Source: an uncultured Prevotellaceae bacterium (lineage in GTDB: Bacteria; Bacteroidota; Bacteroidia; Bacteroidales; Bacteroidaceae). Taken from it: a DNA stretch of 64,000 nt. The notes beneath the pieces are model-generated. The model saw only the letters and a list, made by a program, of their open reading frames with translations, had not been told where the DNA came from and searched no databases. The position numbers and the translations under genes were made by a program. The stretch covers positions 1 through 64,000 of the forward strand of contig CASFNA010000001.1 in the NCBI GenBank assembly GCA_949295905.1. The letters run 5' to 3'. Numbering within the stretch: position 1 is the first letter of the stretch; the number at the start of each line of letters is the position of its first letter. This document shows positions 43,907-52,436 of the stretch, piece by piece.

Positions 43907-44542
43907 ATGGATAACAACGTCAGCCTTGACTTGATGGCGTTTGTCGAGACAGAGATTCTGCCACGCTACGCAGGCTTCGACAAAGCGCACGGCCTGCCAC
44001 ACGTCACCCATGTCATTAACAAGTCGGTGAAGCTGGCCAAGGCTATCGGTGCCGACATAGACATGGCTTACGTCACCGCAGCCTACCACGACCTTGGCCT
44101 TGAAGGGCCGCGCGCCATACACCACCTCACAAGCGGCAAGATACTCGCCGCCGACGCAAGGTTGAAGCGGTGGTTCTCGGCCGAACAGATAAGCGTGATG
44201 AAGGAAGCCGTGGAAGACCACCGCGCATCGGCGTCGCACGCGCCACGCAGCGTGTATGGCAAGATTGTGGCCGAGGCCGACCGCGAGCTTGAACCAGAAA
44301 CCGTATTCCGCCGCACCGTGCAGTTCGGCCTCGACCGCTACCCGGAAAAAGACAAGGAAGAACAGTGGCGGCGATTCAACGAGCATTTGGAAAACAAATA
44401 CTCCACGCACGGGTACATACGCCTGTGGATTCCGGGGTCGGAGAACGAGGCAAATCTCAAGAAGATAAGGGATTTGCTTACACAGCCATCAATGTTAAGA
44501 CATATATTCGACAGGATTTATGACGAAGAACACAATTCTTAA
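43907..44542 (+). CDS. HD-domain phosphohydrolase
   Basis: Protein of 211 residues. The metal-binding HD signature is spread over GLPHVTHV (near residue 27), AAYHDLGLEG (HD pair, near residue 54) and VEDHRAS. Substrates of small bacterial HD enzymes are nucleotides or phosphorylated metabolites; not decidable here. Start at MDNNVSLDLMAF (43907), 67 bases past the promoter; the frame is open far upstream but only as a shadow of menA. Its last 23 bases overlap the start of the cyclophilin gene. Confidence 0.85.
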   Translation: MDNNVSLDLMAFVETEILPRYAGFDKAHGLPHVTHVINKSVKLAKAIGADIDMAYVTAAYHDLGLEGPRAIHHLTSGKILAADARLKRWFSAEQISVMKEAVEDHRASASHAPRSVYGKIVAEADRELEPETVFRRTVQFGLDRYPEKDKEEQWRRFNEHLENKYSTHGYIRLWIPGSENEANLKKIRDLLTQPSMLRHIFDRIYDEEHNS

Positions 44543-45218
44543 ATTCGCACTCGCCGCCTTAACCGTTACCGCGGCCTTGGCTTATGCGCAGACAGACAGA
44601 CTGCCGCGGCGCGAGGTGCTGCTCAAGACAAGCAAGGGCGACATACGCATAGCCCTGTACAACGAGACACCCCTACACCGCGACAACTTCATCAAGCTTG
44701 TCAAGGAAGGCTTTTACGACGGACTGCTGTTCCACCGAGTAATTTACAACTTCATGATACAGGCAGGCGACAGTGCAAGCCGCAACGCAAGGCCGGGGCA
44801 GGTGCTCGGCGACTCACCCGAAGGCTATAAAATAGCGGCGGAGATACGCCATCCACAGCTGTTCCACAAGCGCGGAGCGGTAGCCGCAGCACGCGAGGCC
44901 GACACGGCAAACCCCGAGAGGAAGTCGTCGGCGTCACAGTTCTACATAGTATACGGCCGCAGGTTCAACGACCAGATGCTCGACGACGAGCAGCGCAAGC
45001 TCGACCGCACGACCTCCGGCACGGTAAAGCTGACACCCGACGTGCGCGAAGCCTACAAGGCAACGGGCGGCACACCCCACCTTGACGGGCAATACACCGT
45101 GTTCGGCGAAGTAATAGAAGGGCTTGACGTTGTAAAGGAAATAGACTGGGCTGACACCGATGAGAATGCACGCCCGAAGGAAGACATAAGGATAATAAAG
45201 GCGGAAGTGATTAAGTGA
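44520..45218 (+). CDS. Exported cyclophilin-type peptidyl-prolyl isomerase
   Basis: Protein of 232 residues with signal peptide MTKNTILKFALAALTVTAALAYA. The cyclophilin fold shows LLFHRVIYNFMIQAGD near residue 70, ASQFYIVYGRRFND near residue 140, and the closing YTVFGEVIEGLDVV. It has an insertion of about 25 residues before the last strands, usual in this Bacteroidetes group. It should speed prolyl isomerisation in the periplasm. It overlaps the HD gene by 23 bases in another frame, which implies coupled translation. Confidence 0.93.
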   Translation: MTKNTILKFALAALTVTAALAYAQTDRLPRREVLLKTSKGDIRIALYNETPLHRDNFIKLVKEGFYDGLLFHRVIYNFMIQAGDSASRNARPGQVLGDSPEGYKIAAEIRHPQLFHKRGAVAAAREADTANPERKSSASQFYIVYGRRFNDQMLDDEQRKLDRTTSGTVKLTPDVREAYKATGGTPHLDGQYTVFGEVIEGLDVVKEIDWADTDENARPKEDIRIIKAEVIK

Positions 45219-45297
45219 AGATTTAAAAGTGAAGAGTGAAAAATCCATTACCATACGAGGCATTGGGATTTTTCACTCTTCACTTTTAAATCTTCAC
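45215..45297. terminator. Perfect 32-bp inverted-repeat terminator built from 7-base units
   Basis: Left arm 45215-45246 and right arm 45266-45297 are perfectly complementary; loop 19 nt. The left arm reads GTGAAGA, TTTAAAA, GTGAAGA, GTGAAAA. It has the same layout as 34494-34580, including a divergent second unit and a similar loop. It includes the stop codon region of the cyclophilin gene and ends 2 bases before the convergent C69 peptidase stop. Confidence 0.8.
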
Positions 45298-45299
45298 CC

Positions 45300-46940
45300 T
45301 TATTGTTCCGGCACGGCGTACCTGTCGCCTGCGGCTTTGACTATCTCACGGGCAGCCTTGTCTGTATACCCAGGACGTTCTACTGGAGCGCCAAGACCCG
45401 TAGCGGAGCGCTTAAAACGGCCGTTTTCATCAGGCTTCACAATCATGTCATTATATTTTACTATAAAATATACGGCCAGTTCCTTCCAACGAGCAAGCAT
45501 CTGCTGCGCCTTGTCGTTGCTGTAAGCATTAAGGTATCTGACGGCTTCCGCCACGTCAGTGCCACAAAGGCGCACTGCCTCGGCCTCAACAGCGGCCTGC
45601 GCAGCGTCATAGCTTGCCTCGAGAGAGTCCCTAACCTCTTTCAGCGACCCGAACATCATCGAGTAGCGCGGATATACCATGTTGCTCACCCAATTGCAAA
45701 CCCAATAGGCGTTCCTATCGCTGAATGTTACAGCGTCGGCACCGGGCGTATTGTAACACTCGGGCTGCACGGTGTTGCCGCAATACACAGGAGTATATGC
45801 CACCATGTTGCCATCGTCGTTGCCAAACCACAATATGCCGCCAACCTGCCGCGGAAGCCATGAACGCAGCTGGGCTATGTACGAAAAGCCTGACTGCTGC
45901 GTAGAAGTAGGACGCTCGTTAAAATACTCCTTGCCGTCAACCTTAAATGTAAGCGGCGTTGGGCGGTAAGGCATACCCCACAGACCTTGTCCCGGGTCAT
46001 TGTCGAGGGCGAACGGAGTACCCTCATAATGGTCGCGCATACAGTCACGCATGTCCTGCAATGTCACCTTCCTGTCCGGAACAATCCACAGCGGCATGGG
46101 TTCGGCATCCTTCACCTTGCCCTCGGCATAAGGCAGATAACGCTCCATGTCATCGGAAAAATGGTTGAAGAAGCTCCACACACGGGCCTCGCAGAAGCGG
46201 CGGCCGGAGAAGTCGGGATACGCGTAAGTCTCGCAGAAGCTAAAATCCTCATCCTTGCCATTAAACCATCCTTTCTCACGGGCAAAGCTGATGCAGTCGT
46301 CGGAGAACATAACATTCTCCTTGTCCTTTTGGTCGAAAGTGCGTATGCGGCTTTGGTTAGCATGTGCACAGATTGCATCGTCGGGAATACGCAAAGCCAC
46401 CCACACAACACCCTTGCTGCCCGGTCCCTTGCCCATCATCTCCATAATCCATGCCTCATTGGGGTCACAGATGGAAAACGTCTCGCCCTCGGAACAATAA
46501 CCGTAAGTCTCGGCCAACTTAGTCATCACCTTGATGGCCTCGCGCGCCGTCTTAGAACGTTGCATGGCTATGTATATAAGCGAGCCGTAGTCAAGAACAC
46601 CGGTAGTATCAACCATCTCATGACGACCTCCGAATGTTGTCTCGCCGATGCTAACCTGATACTCGTTGATATTGCCTATGACATTGTATGTCTCCCTCGC
46701 CTCGGGTATCTGGCCATGATATTCCTTTGTGTCCCAGTCATATATCTGACGCATCTCTCCCTTGGCGTGCTTCCCCGCCGGAAAATGGCAAAGGCCAATG
46801 AACATGCCATAGTCGTCGGCATTGTAAGTGGTGAACACTGAACCGTCGGCACTCGCCTTTTTGCCTACGATGAAATTTGTACATGCCGTGGCGTAAACAT
46901 ACGCTACCAGCACAACCAGCATTGTCGATAATCTCCTCAT
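45300..46940 (-). CDS. C69-family dipeptidase
   Basis: Exported protein of 546 residues. The signal sequence MRRLSTMLVVLVAYVYATA is followed directly by the N-terminal nucleophile cysteine (CTNFIVGKKASADGSVF). Family C69 (PepD-like) enzymes are Ntn hydrolases that cleave dipeptides after processing exposes that cysteine, and here signal cleavage would do so. Further conserved parts are VGETTFGGRHE and the YAEGKVKDAEPMPLW region. Peptidolytic Bacteroidales often have several. It is 22 bases after the M23 gene in a run of minus-strand genes. Confidence 0.92.
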   Translation of the reverse strand: MRRLSTMLVVLVAYVYATACTNFIVGKKASADGSVFTTYNADDYGMFIGLCHFPAGKHAKGEMRQIYDWDTKEYHGQIPEARETYNVIGNINEYQVSIGETTFGGRHEMVDTTGVLDYGSLIYIAMQRSKTAREAIKVMTKLAETYGYCSEGETFSICDPNEAWIMEMMGKGPGSKGVVWVALRIPDDAICAHANQSRIRTFDQKDKENVMFSDDCISFAREKGWFNGKDEDFSFCETYAYPDFSGRRFCEARVWSFFNHFSDDMERYLPYAEGKVKDAEPMPLWIVPDRKVTLQDMRDCMRDHYEGTPFALDNDPGQGLWGMPYRPTPLTFKVDGKEYFNERPTSTQQSGFSYIAQLRSWLPRQVGGILWFGNDDGNMVAYTPVYCGNTVQPECYNTPGADAVTFSDRNAYWVCNWVSNMVYPRYSMMFGSLKEVRDSLEASYDAAQAAVEAEAVRLCGTDVAEAVRYLNAYSNDKAQQMLARWKELAVYFIVKYNDMIVKPDENGRFKRSATGLGAPVERPGYTDKAAREIVKAAGDRYAVPEQ

Positions 46941-46962
46941 ATCCTTTTTTGTTTATTGAATA

Positions 46963-48603
46963 TCAATACTTGAATGTCTCATGAAGCTCACTGTAGTTGC
47001 CACGCTCGTCAACAGCCACGAGTTTTACAGAATGCACCTTACCTGTCTTTACCACCGGCGCATCCTTCAAGTTGCAGACATACACGCCAGCCTTCTCCAT
47101 ATACTCAAACAATACGAAGCGGCCGTCAACATAACCTTTCAGCGACCGCAGGCCGCTTTGCTTGTCGTACGCCAACACACGCAATCTACCAGCCGACACG
47201 CTGAATGACGACAATACGGGCGGCGTGTCATCATAGGCGATTTCGTAACTTGCGCCAAGCTCACGCATCCGCCCCGTAACCCAGCCGTCATTGAACGTTC
47301 CGCCCATGTTGCGGTCTACGCCGTAATGGCTTACTATATACAATTTATCAGGGTATTTCACCTTGTGTTTCAATCTCAACGATATCTTCGCCCAGTCGAA
47401 AAGGGGGTACGACTTTCCGTAAAAACTCCACTCGTCAGACAACGCGCTGGGCTTTACCTTCACTCCCGGAGACAGCTCCACATCGTCAGGGAGAAGGCCT
47501 TTGGCTACAAGGAGCATAAGGCCAGGACGCTGAAAACTGTTAATCCTGTCATGCCATAACATGTTCATCACGCTCCGTCGCCTTGCCTTAGGTATGCTCT
47601 GACGCCTTCCCTTTACGGTAAAAGTATATCTACGGGAATTTCCGAAAACATCCGACACTGTATATGCCAAATGATAATCGCGCTCCTCGTCGAATGTAAC
47701 AATGCCCCTGTCAGCCGTGCCTGCATGAAGCATAGGCAAAGTATTGCCGGGGTCGGCAAACGACTTCATGTACCACAAATGCGTGCGGCAGTAATGGTCG
47801 TAGTCACCCCATGAGTTCACCATGCGGTTGCAATGGTCGGGGATGCTGTCTACCACGCTCTCAAACACCGTAACGCCGTCAATCTTAAGCGTCGTCCGGT
47901 GCACTCCGAGTATGCCGTAACTGCCCTCCATATAGTCGTTCGCCCATATGCCGAAACCCACCTTGCCCCAAGCCGTGAACTCCCGCGTAAGGTCTGTGGA
48001 TGTAAAGCCATACGACTGCTTGCGCTGCGAACCGCAAAAAAGTCCCTCACCCTCCACGGGGTAAGCCATGAACGAATGTGCGATAGGCTTTGTAGTGTCG
48101 GTGACAAAGTCTTTCAGATAGTCAAGAGGGTCGATAAAATCCCATGTCTTTGTAGAATGAAACTCGAGGTGAAGATGCGGAGCTTTGCTCGCCCCGGTGT
48201 TGCCACTAACGGCAATGAATTGCCCTTTAGCCACAGGGAAATCGGTTGGTCGAAGCCGAAGGTCGGCGAAACACGTCTGATTTTGGTACTGCCACTTGCG
48301 CACCATGGCAACCAACTGCGGCACAAACTTCTTCAAATGGCAATATACCGTAGTGATACCGCCCGGATGACGGATATAAACGGCGTTGCCGAAACCGTCC
48401 AAGCCCACCGTAATCCTGCTTACATAGCCGTCGGCAACGGAAAATATCGGCTTCCCCTCTACCTGCCCGGTCCTGACATCTATGCCGCCATGAAAGTGAT
48501 TAGGTCTCGGCTCACCGAAGTTACCTGACAAAGAAATAGGATAATTGACAGGTGAACCGAACGACAAGGCTGACGACAAGAGTAACGGAACGAGGAATGA
48601 CAT
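46963..48603 (-). CDS. M23-family metallopeptidase
   Basis: Protein of 546 residues with an N-terminal export signal (MSFLVPLLLSSALSFGS). The LytM/M23 domain lies at residues about 25-180 with zinc ligands in NHFHGGIDVRTG and HLHLEFHS. The remaining 350 residues are beta-rich without a recognised domain. M23 enzymes cut peptidoglycan cross-bridges. In Gram-negatives many are envelope regulators rather than true hydrolases, but the zinc ligands are intact here. Confidence 0.9.
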   Translation of the reverse strand: MSFLVPLLLSSALSFGSPVNYPISLSGNFGEPRPNHFHGGIDVRTGQVEGKPIFSVADGYVSRITVGLDGFGNAVYIRHPGGITTVYCHLKKFVPQLVAMVRKWQYQNQTCFADLRLRPTDFPVAKGQFIAVSGNTGASKAPHLHLEFHSTKTWDFIDPLDYLKDFVTDTTKPIAHSFMAYPVEGEGLFCGSQRKQSYGFTSTDLTREFTAWGKVGFGIWANDYMEGSYGILGVHRTTLKIDGVTVFESVVDSIPDHCNRMVNSWGDYDHYCRTHLWYMKSFADPGNTLPMLHAGTADRGIVTFDEERDYHLAYTVSDVFGNSRRYTFTVKGRRQSIPKARRRSVMNMLWHDRINSFQRPGLMLLVAKGLLPDDVELSPGVKVKPSALSDEWSFYGKSYPLFDWAKISLRLKHKVKYPDKLYIVSHYGVDRNMGGTFNDGWVTGRMRELGASYEIAYDDTPPVLSSFSVSAGRLRVLAYDKQSGLRSLKGYVDGRFVLFEYMEKAGVYVCNLKDAPVVKTGKVHSVKLVAVDERGNYSELHETFKY

Positions 48604-48700
48604 ACCCAGATTTTTACTATTGAATAAACATAGTTACCGCCCGTTTCACTCGCTAAGGAGTAAAACGAGCGACAACCACTTGACTATCGATGAACAATAT

Positions 48701-49549
48701 TCAACAAGCCTTGAAACTCATGTCAAGACCCTTGACTGAATGAGTCAAAGCCCCGACCGATATAAAATCTACACCACATTCAGCATATTGACGTATGGTA
48801 TCAAATGTTATTCCGCCGCTTGACTCGGTCTCATACCTGCCGGCAATCATCTCTACGGCAGTCCTAGTATCGTCGACAGAGAAATTGTCAAACATTATCC
48901 TGTCCACTCCACCACAGTCTAAAACCTGCTGTATCTCGTTGAAATTGCGCACCTCTATCTCAATTTTTAGGTCGAGCGAGTTCTCCTTGAGATACTTATG
49001 GCAACGGTCAATGGCATTCTTGATGCCTCCGGCAAAGTCAACATGGTTGTCCTTGAGAAGTATCATGTCGAAAAGGCCAATCCTATGGTTCATGCCTCCG
49101 CCTATTTTTACAGCCTGCTTTTCAAGTATACGCATACCGGGTGTTGTCTTTCTCGTATCCAAGACATGTGTACGTGTGCCCTTCAGGCGCTCCACATATT
49201 TGTGAGTCATCGTGGCAATGCCGCTCATGCGCTGCATGATATTCAGCATGAGCCGCTCCGTCTGGAGCAACGAACGCACTTTACCGCTGACTACCATGGC
49301 CACATCACCTTTCTTAACCTTGGCTCCGTCACCAATCAGCACCTCAACCTCAAGAGTGGGGTCAAACCTTGCAAACACCCTTTTGGCAACCTCTACGCCT
49401 GCCAATATTCCATCTTCCTTTATAAGCAAGTGGGACTTGCCCATGGCATCCTCCGGAATGCAGCACAATGTTGTATGGTCACCGTCGCCTATATCTTCGG
49501 CGAACGCAAGGTCAATAAGCCTGTCTTCCAATTCGTCCACTGAATACAT
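48701..49549 (-). CDS. nadC: Nicotinate-nucleotide pyrophosphorylase (carboxylating)
   Basis: Quinolinate phosphoribosyltransferase of 282 residues, making nicotinate mononucleotide in de novo NAD synthesis. Diagnostic segments: EDIGDGDHTT, LNIMQRMSGIATMT, LDTRKTTPGMR, GGGMNHRIGL, LLKDNHVDFAGG and FDNFSVDDTR. nadA and nadB are not in the window. It may be co-transcribed from the promoter of the small barrel gene 46 bases upstream. Confidence 0.95.
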   Translation of the reverse strand: MYSVDELEDRLIDLAFAEDIGDGDHTTLCCIPEDAMGKSHLLIKEDGILAGVEVAKRVFARFDPTLEVEVLIGDGAKVKKGDVAMVVSGKVRSLLQTERLMLNIMQRMSGIATMTHKYVERLKGTRTHVLDTRKTTPGMRILEKQAVKIGGGMNHRIGLFDMILLKDNHVDFAGGIKNAIDRCHKYLKENSLDLKIEIEVRNFNEIQQVLDCGGVDRIMFDNFSVDDTRTAVEMIAGRYETESSGGITFDTIRQYAECGVDFISVGALTHSVKGLDMSFKAC

Positions 49550-49595
49550 TTTGCTCTTTTTTATTGTTTAAATCATCATTTCAACATATACCTAT

Positions 49596-50081
49596 TTACA
49601 AATAAATGCCCAAGCCTATCTTAAAACCAATCTTTGAATAATCAGAATGGTTCTTGAACGACTGGTCATAATATACGGCCGGCTCAATGGTTACGTTTCT
49701 GTTCAAAAAGAAAGCATAACCAACCTCCAGCCCTGGCAGCAAGTCGTTGTAATTGTGATTTGCATGTATGAGTTTTGCATTCAGACCAAGATACAACCCG
49801 TTCTGAATAATATAATATCTGCCCCCGATGCCAAAAACAAGCTCGTCGGAAGCACCTTCAAGCCCACTATGCTGCCATCCAAGCTGCCCTAATATCATCC
49901 AATCGTCAGCAAGCAGATAACCAGCCTTTGCATCAAGCCCGATGCTGAATTCCTCTGCTCCGCTATAACTTATATCCAGCCCTGTCACAGAAGCGCCAAC
50001 ATACCACTTGCCCTCTTCAAACTGGGCATGGCCTGCCACGGCTGTAAGCATGGCGACCAACAACATTGCAATTTTTTTCAT
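49596..50081 (-). CDS. Small outer-membrane beta-barrel protein
   Basis: Protein of 161 residues with signal peptide MKKIAMLLVAMLTAVAGHAQ. The rest is about eight alternating strands (WYVGASVTGLDISYSG; GLYLGLNAKLIHANH; IEPAVYYDQSF) and ends IGFKIGLGIYL. It resembles OmpX/OmpW-like porin-fold families in Bacteroidales. Start is at ATG 50081; the 19 codons upstream in the open frame lie over the promoter. Confidence 0.85.
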   Translation of the reverse strand: MKKIAMLLVAMLTAVAGHAQFEEGKWYVGASVTGLDISYSGAEEFSIGLDAKAGYLLADDWMILGQLGWQHSGLEGASDELVFGIGGRYYIIQNGLYLGLNAKLIHANHNYNDLLPGLEVGYAFFLNRNVTIEPAVYYDQSFKNHSDYSKIGFKIGLGIYL

Positions 50082-50107
50082 ACGGTAATCTTTGGATAAT
50101 TGATTTG

Positions 50108-50139
50108 CAAAAATACGTATTATATTTGAGATTACCAAA
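50108..50139 (-). promoter_or_regulatory. Promoter of the barrel gene (and perhaps nadC, M23 and C69)
   Basis: On the minus strand TTTG (50139-50136), 20 bases, TATTTTTG (50115-50108). No other consensus promoter was found before nadC, the M23 gene or the C69 gene, so all four may be read from here. Confidence 0.72.
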
Positions 50140-50155
50140 ATTTAATATAACTTTG
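50125..50155 (+). promoter_or_regulatory. Promoter of the GHL10 gene
   Basis: TTTG (50125-50128), 19 bases, TAACTTTG (50148-50155). Overlaps the divergent promoter on the other strand. Fixes the start of the downstream gene at ATG 50192. Confidence 0.78.
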
Positions 50156-50191
50156 CAGGATATTAGGCCACATACACCGACAAACAGACGC

Positions 50192-51931
50192 ATGAAAATA
50201 CATGACCGGCTTTCGCTTTTCATCACTATCATAGCCTCTTTTGCCTTCACATCTGAAGGCAAAGGCCAGACTCCCAATTACAACAACTATCCAAAATATG
50301 AAGTAAGAGCCGTTTGGCTGACGACATTGGCTGGTCTTGACTGGCCGCACAACAAAGCCATAAACACAAATTCAGTTGAAAAACAGAAACAGGAACTGAC
50401 CGATATTCTCGACAAACTAAAAGCAGCAAACATCAACACCATACTGTTTCAAGCCCGTACACGGGCCGCATCCATTTACCCTTCATCCATAGAGCCATGG
50501 GATGCCTGCCTTACCGGGACTTACGGTAAATCACCCGGTTACGACCCATTGGCATTTGCAATAGACGAATGCCATAAACGCGGCATGGAAATACAAGCAT
50601 GGATTGTAACAATACCTGTAGGGAAATGGAACTCTGAAAACTGCAAAGCCATACGCAAGAAAAACTCTGGACTTATCGTAAAAATAGGCACGGAAGGCTA
50701 TATCGACCCGTCAAGTCCTATGGCAGCCCCTTATATAGCCAACATATGCAGGGAAATAACAAGCCGATATGACATCGACGGAATACACCTTGACTATATA
50801 CGCTACCCGGAAACATGGCCCTTGAAAATGTCTGACAGGCTGAACAAAAAAAGGAAACGCAACTATCACACAACAGCTGATGACATCAACGTTACGACTC
50901 GCCAGAAAAACATCACTGCCATTATACGTGCGGCGCATAATGCCATAAAACAATTAAAACCGTGGGTCAAACTCAGCTGTGCAACCATAGGCAAGCATTC
51001 CGACCTGGCCAGATATTCCAGCCGCGGCTGGAACGCCCTTGTCAAAGGATGCCAAGACACGCAAAAGTGGCTGGAAACAGGCATCGTAGACCAACTCTAC
51101 CCCATGGCATACTTCCAAGGTGACAATTTCTATCCATTCATCATTGACTGGAAGGAGAACAGCTACGGACACACAATAGTGCCGGGCATAGGCATATACC
51201 GGCTAACCAGAAACGAAGGAGACTGGCCTATCGGCGAAATCATCAGGCAAATGCATGTATCAAGGGCCGCAGGCATGGGGTTTGCCATGTTTCGAGAACG
51301 CTTTTTACTCGACAACTCCAAAGGGCTGTATGAATTTACCAAAGACGAATTTGCACCATTCCCCGCACTCGTACCACCCATACAACAATCATGCGGGCAA
51401 AACATTTCCACACCCCAAAACCTTAGAACAGTAAAACATGACGGATATGAAACATTGATTTGGGATAAAAATCCAAAAGAAGACAATGGCACGGCATACA
51501 ACATATATGCATCCTCAACATACCCGGTGGATACGGACAACCCGTGTAATCTTATTGCAATACGACATCCGAACCGCCACATCACAATTAAAACAGAACG
51601 AAAGCTCTATTTTGCAGTGACAAGCACAAACCGTTACGGCATCGAAAGCCCATCCGTACAACAGGTTAAAGCCACAACATCAGATACCGGCAAATTCATA
51701 TACAACGACGGAACAAATATCTCATTGCCTCCTAAAGACGAGTTGCATGACGCCGAATACATCTTGTTAAAGGACTTAAGCGGCCGCAACATAGCAACGC
51801 GCCCATACAAAGGGTACAATGCAGACATCAGCGAATTGCCGGACGGATGCTACACCATATATTCACTCAACGCCAAAGGCATAACACACCGCCTTGGCTT
51901 CACAATAATCAAACGCAGCAATACGATATAA
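50192..51931 (+). CDS. Secreted GHL10-family glycosyl-hydrolase-like protein
   Basis: Protein of 579 residues, signal sequence MKIHDRLSLFITIIASFAFT. The GHL10 (DUF187) barrel begins YEVRAVWLTTLAGLDWPH and includes NTILFQARTRAASIYPS, GMEIQAWI, the acidic DIDGIHLDYIRYPE and LYPMAYFQGD. The YngK/GHL10 family is linked to cleavage of peptidoglycan denuded of peptides or of other polysaccharides. Residues about 415-500 look like a fibronectin-type III domain (ISTPQNLRTVKHDGYETLIW). The last 70 residues (LLKDLSGRNIAT, LPDGCYTIYSLNAKGITH) resemble a type IX secretion C-terminal domain. Confidence 0.85.
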   Translation: MKIHDRLSLFITIIASFAFTSEGKGQTPNYNNYPKYEVRAVWLTTLAGLDWPHNKAINTNSVEKQKQELTDILDKLKAANINTILFQARTRAASIYPSSIEPWDACLTGTYGKSPGYDPLAFAIDECHKRGMEIQAWIVTIPVGKWNSENCKAIRKKNSGLIVKIGTEGYIDPSSPMAAPYIANICREITSRYDIDGIHLDYIRYPETWPLKMSDRLNKKRKRNYHTTADDINVTTRQKNITAIIRAAHNAIKQLKPWVKLSCATIGKHSDLARYSSRGWNALVKGCQDTQKWLETGIVDQLYPMAYFQGDNFYPFIIDWKENSYGHTIVPGIGIYRLTRNEGDWPIGEIIRQMHVSRAAGMGFAMFRERFLLDNSKGLYEFTKDEFAPFPALVPPIQQSCGQNISTPQNLRTVKHDGYETLIWDKNPKEDNGTAYNIYASSTYPVDTDNPCNLIAIRHPNRHITIKTERKLYFAVTSTNRYGIESPSVQQVKATTSDTGKFIYNDGTNISLPPKDELHDAEYILLKDLSGRNIATRPYKGYNADISELPDGCYTIYSLNAKGITHRLGFTIIKRSNTI

Positions 51932-51932
51932 A

Positions 51933-51995
51933 ACGTAGCCCCGGCATAAGGAGGATGTTGCAACAATCTGCATCCTCCTCATGCCGGGGCTACGT
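51933..51995. terminator. 25-bp hairpin downstream of the GHL10 gene
   Basis: Arms 51933-51957 and 51971-51995 pair at 24 of 25 positions with a 13-nt loop. The core is GTAGCCCCGGCAT with ATGCCGGGGCTAC. It begins 2 bases past the GHL10 stop. The plus strand has no T-run after it, while the minus strand has TTTTATAT, so the direction of action is unclear. Confidence 0.6.
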
Positions 51996-52080
51996 GAAAA
52001 ACAGCAAACGACTGATATACAGACCGACGGCATCATCATAAACACAAGGACCATGTCACATGCTTTATTCAAATAAGCAA

Positions 52081-52164
52081 AATATGCGGCAAAATAAAGA
52101 CTTATAAAAGACAGCATTTCACAAACCAACATACGGCATTTCACTGTACAAAAGACCGCATATT
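52081..52164. repeat. Dispersed palindromic repeat, site F
   Basis: AATATGCGG (52081-52089) and CCGCATATT (52156-52164) are the outer arms. Inside are AAAAGACAGCATTTCAC and ATACGGCATTTCAC. Same family as site E, with which it shares AATATGCGG. Confidence 0.6.
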
Positions 52165-52357
52165 ATCAAGCAATTAACCGTATTTTATTCAACAGGTAAA
52201 ACTACAATGCCCCTCGGCCAACTCATTGCTCAATATCCACCAAGAACATATAAAACATGTAAAGTTCAACAAGCGATTATACCAACAGGACATATCCCCC
52301 AAACAGCCTTCAGCATACCGGGGACAAATAATCAACAACCGCCAAACTAATACGCAT

Positions 52358-52420
52358 AAAAAAAATAATATGAGGGAAAAGATGTGTGTCCACACACCAT
52401 ATCCCCTCATATTATTTTTT
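52358..52420. terminator. Terminator of the ATP synthase operon
   Basis: AAAAAATAATATGAGGG (52360-52376) pairs perfectly with CCCTCATATTATTTTTT (52404-52420). The loop contains a smaller GTGTGT/ACACAC stem. T-runs are present on both strands. It lies 17 bases past the atpG stop. Confidence 0.9.
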
Positions 52421-52436
52421 AAGGAATCAAGGCCTG

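Larger units (their letters stand above)
51932..52436. other. Spacer between the GHL10 gene and the ATP synthase operon
   Basis: About 500 bases without a credible gene. It contains a very strong hairpin at 51933-51995, dispersed repeat site F at 52081-52164, and the ATP synthase terminator at 52358-52420. Confidence 0.65.
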
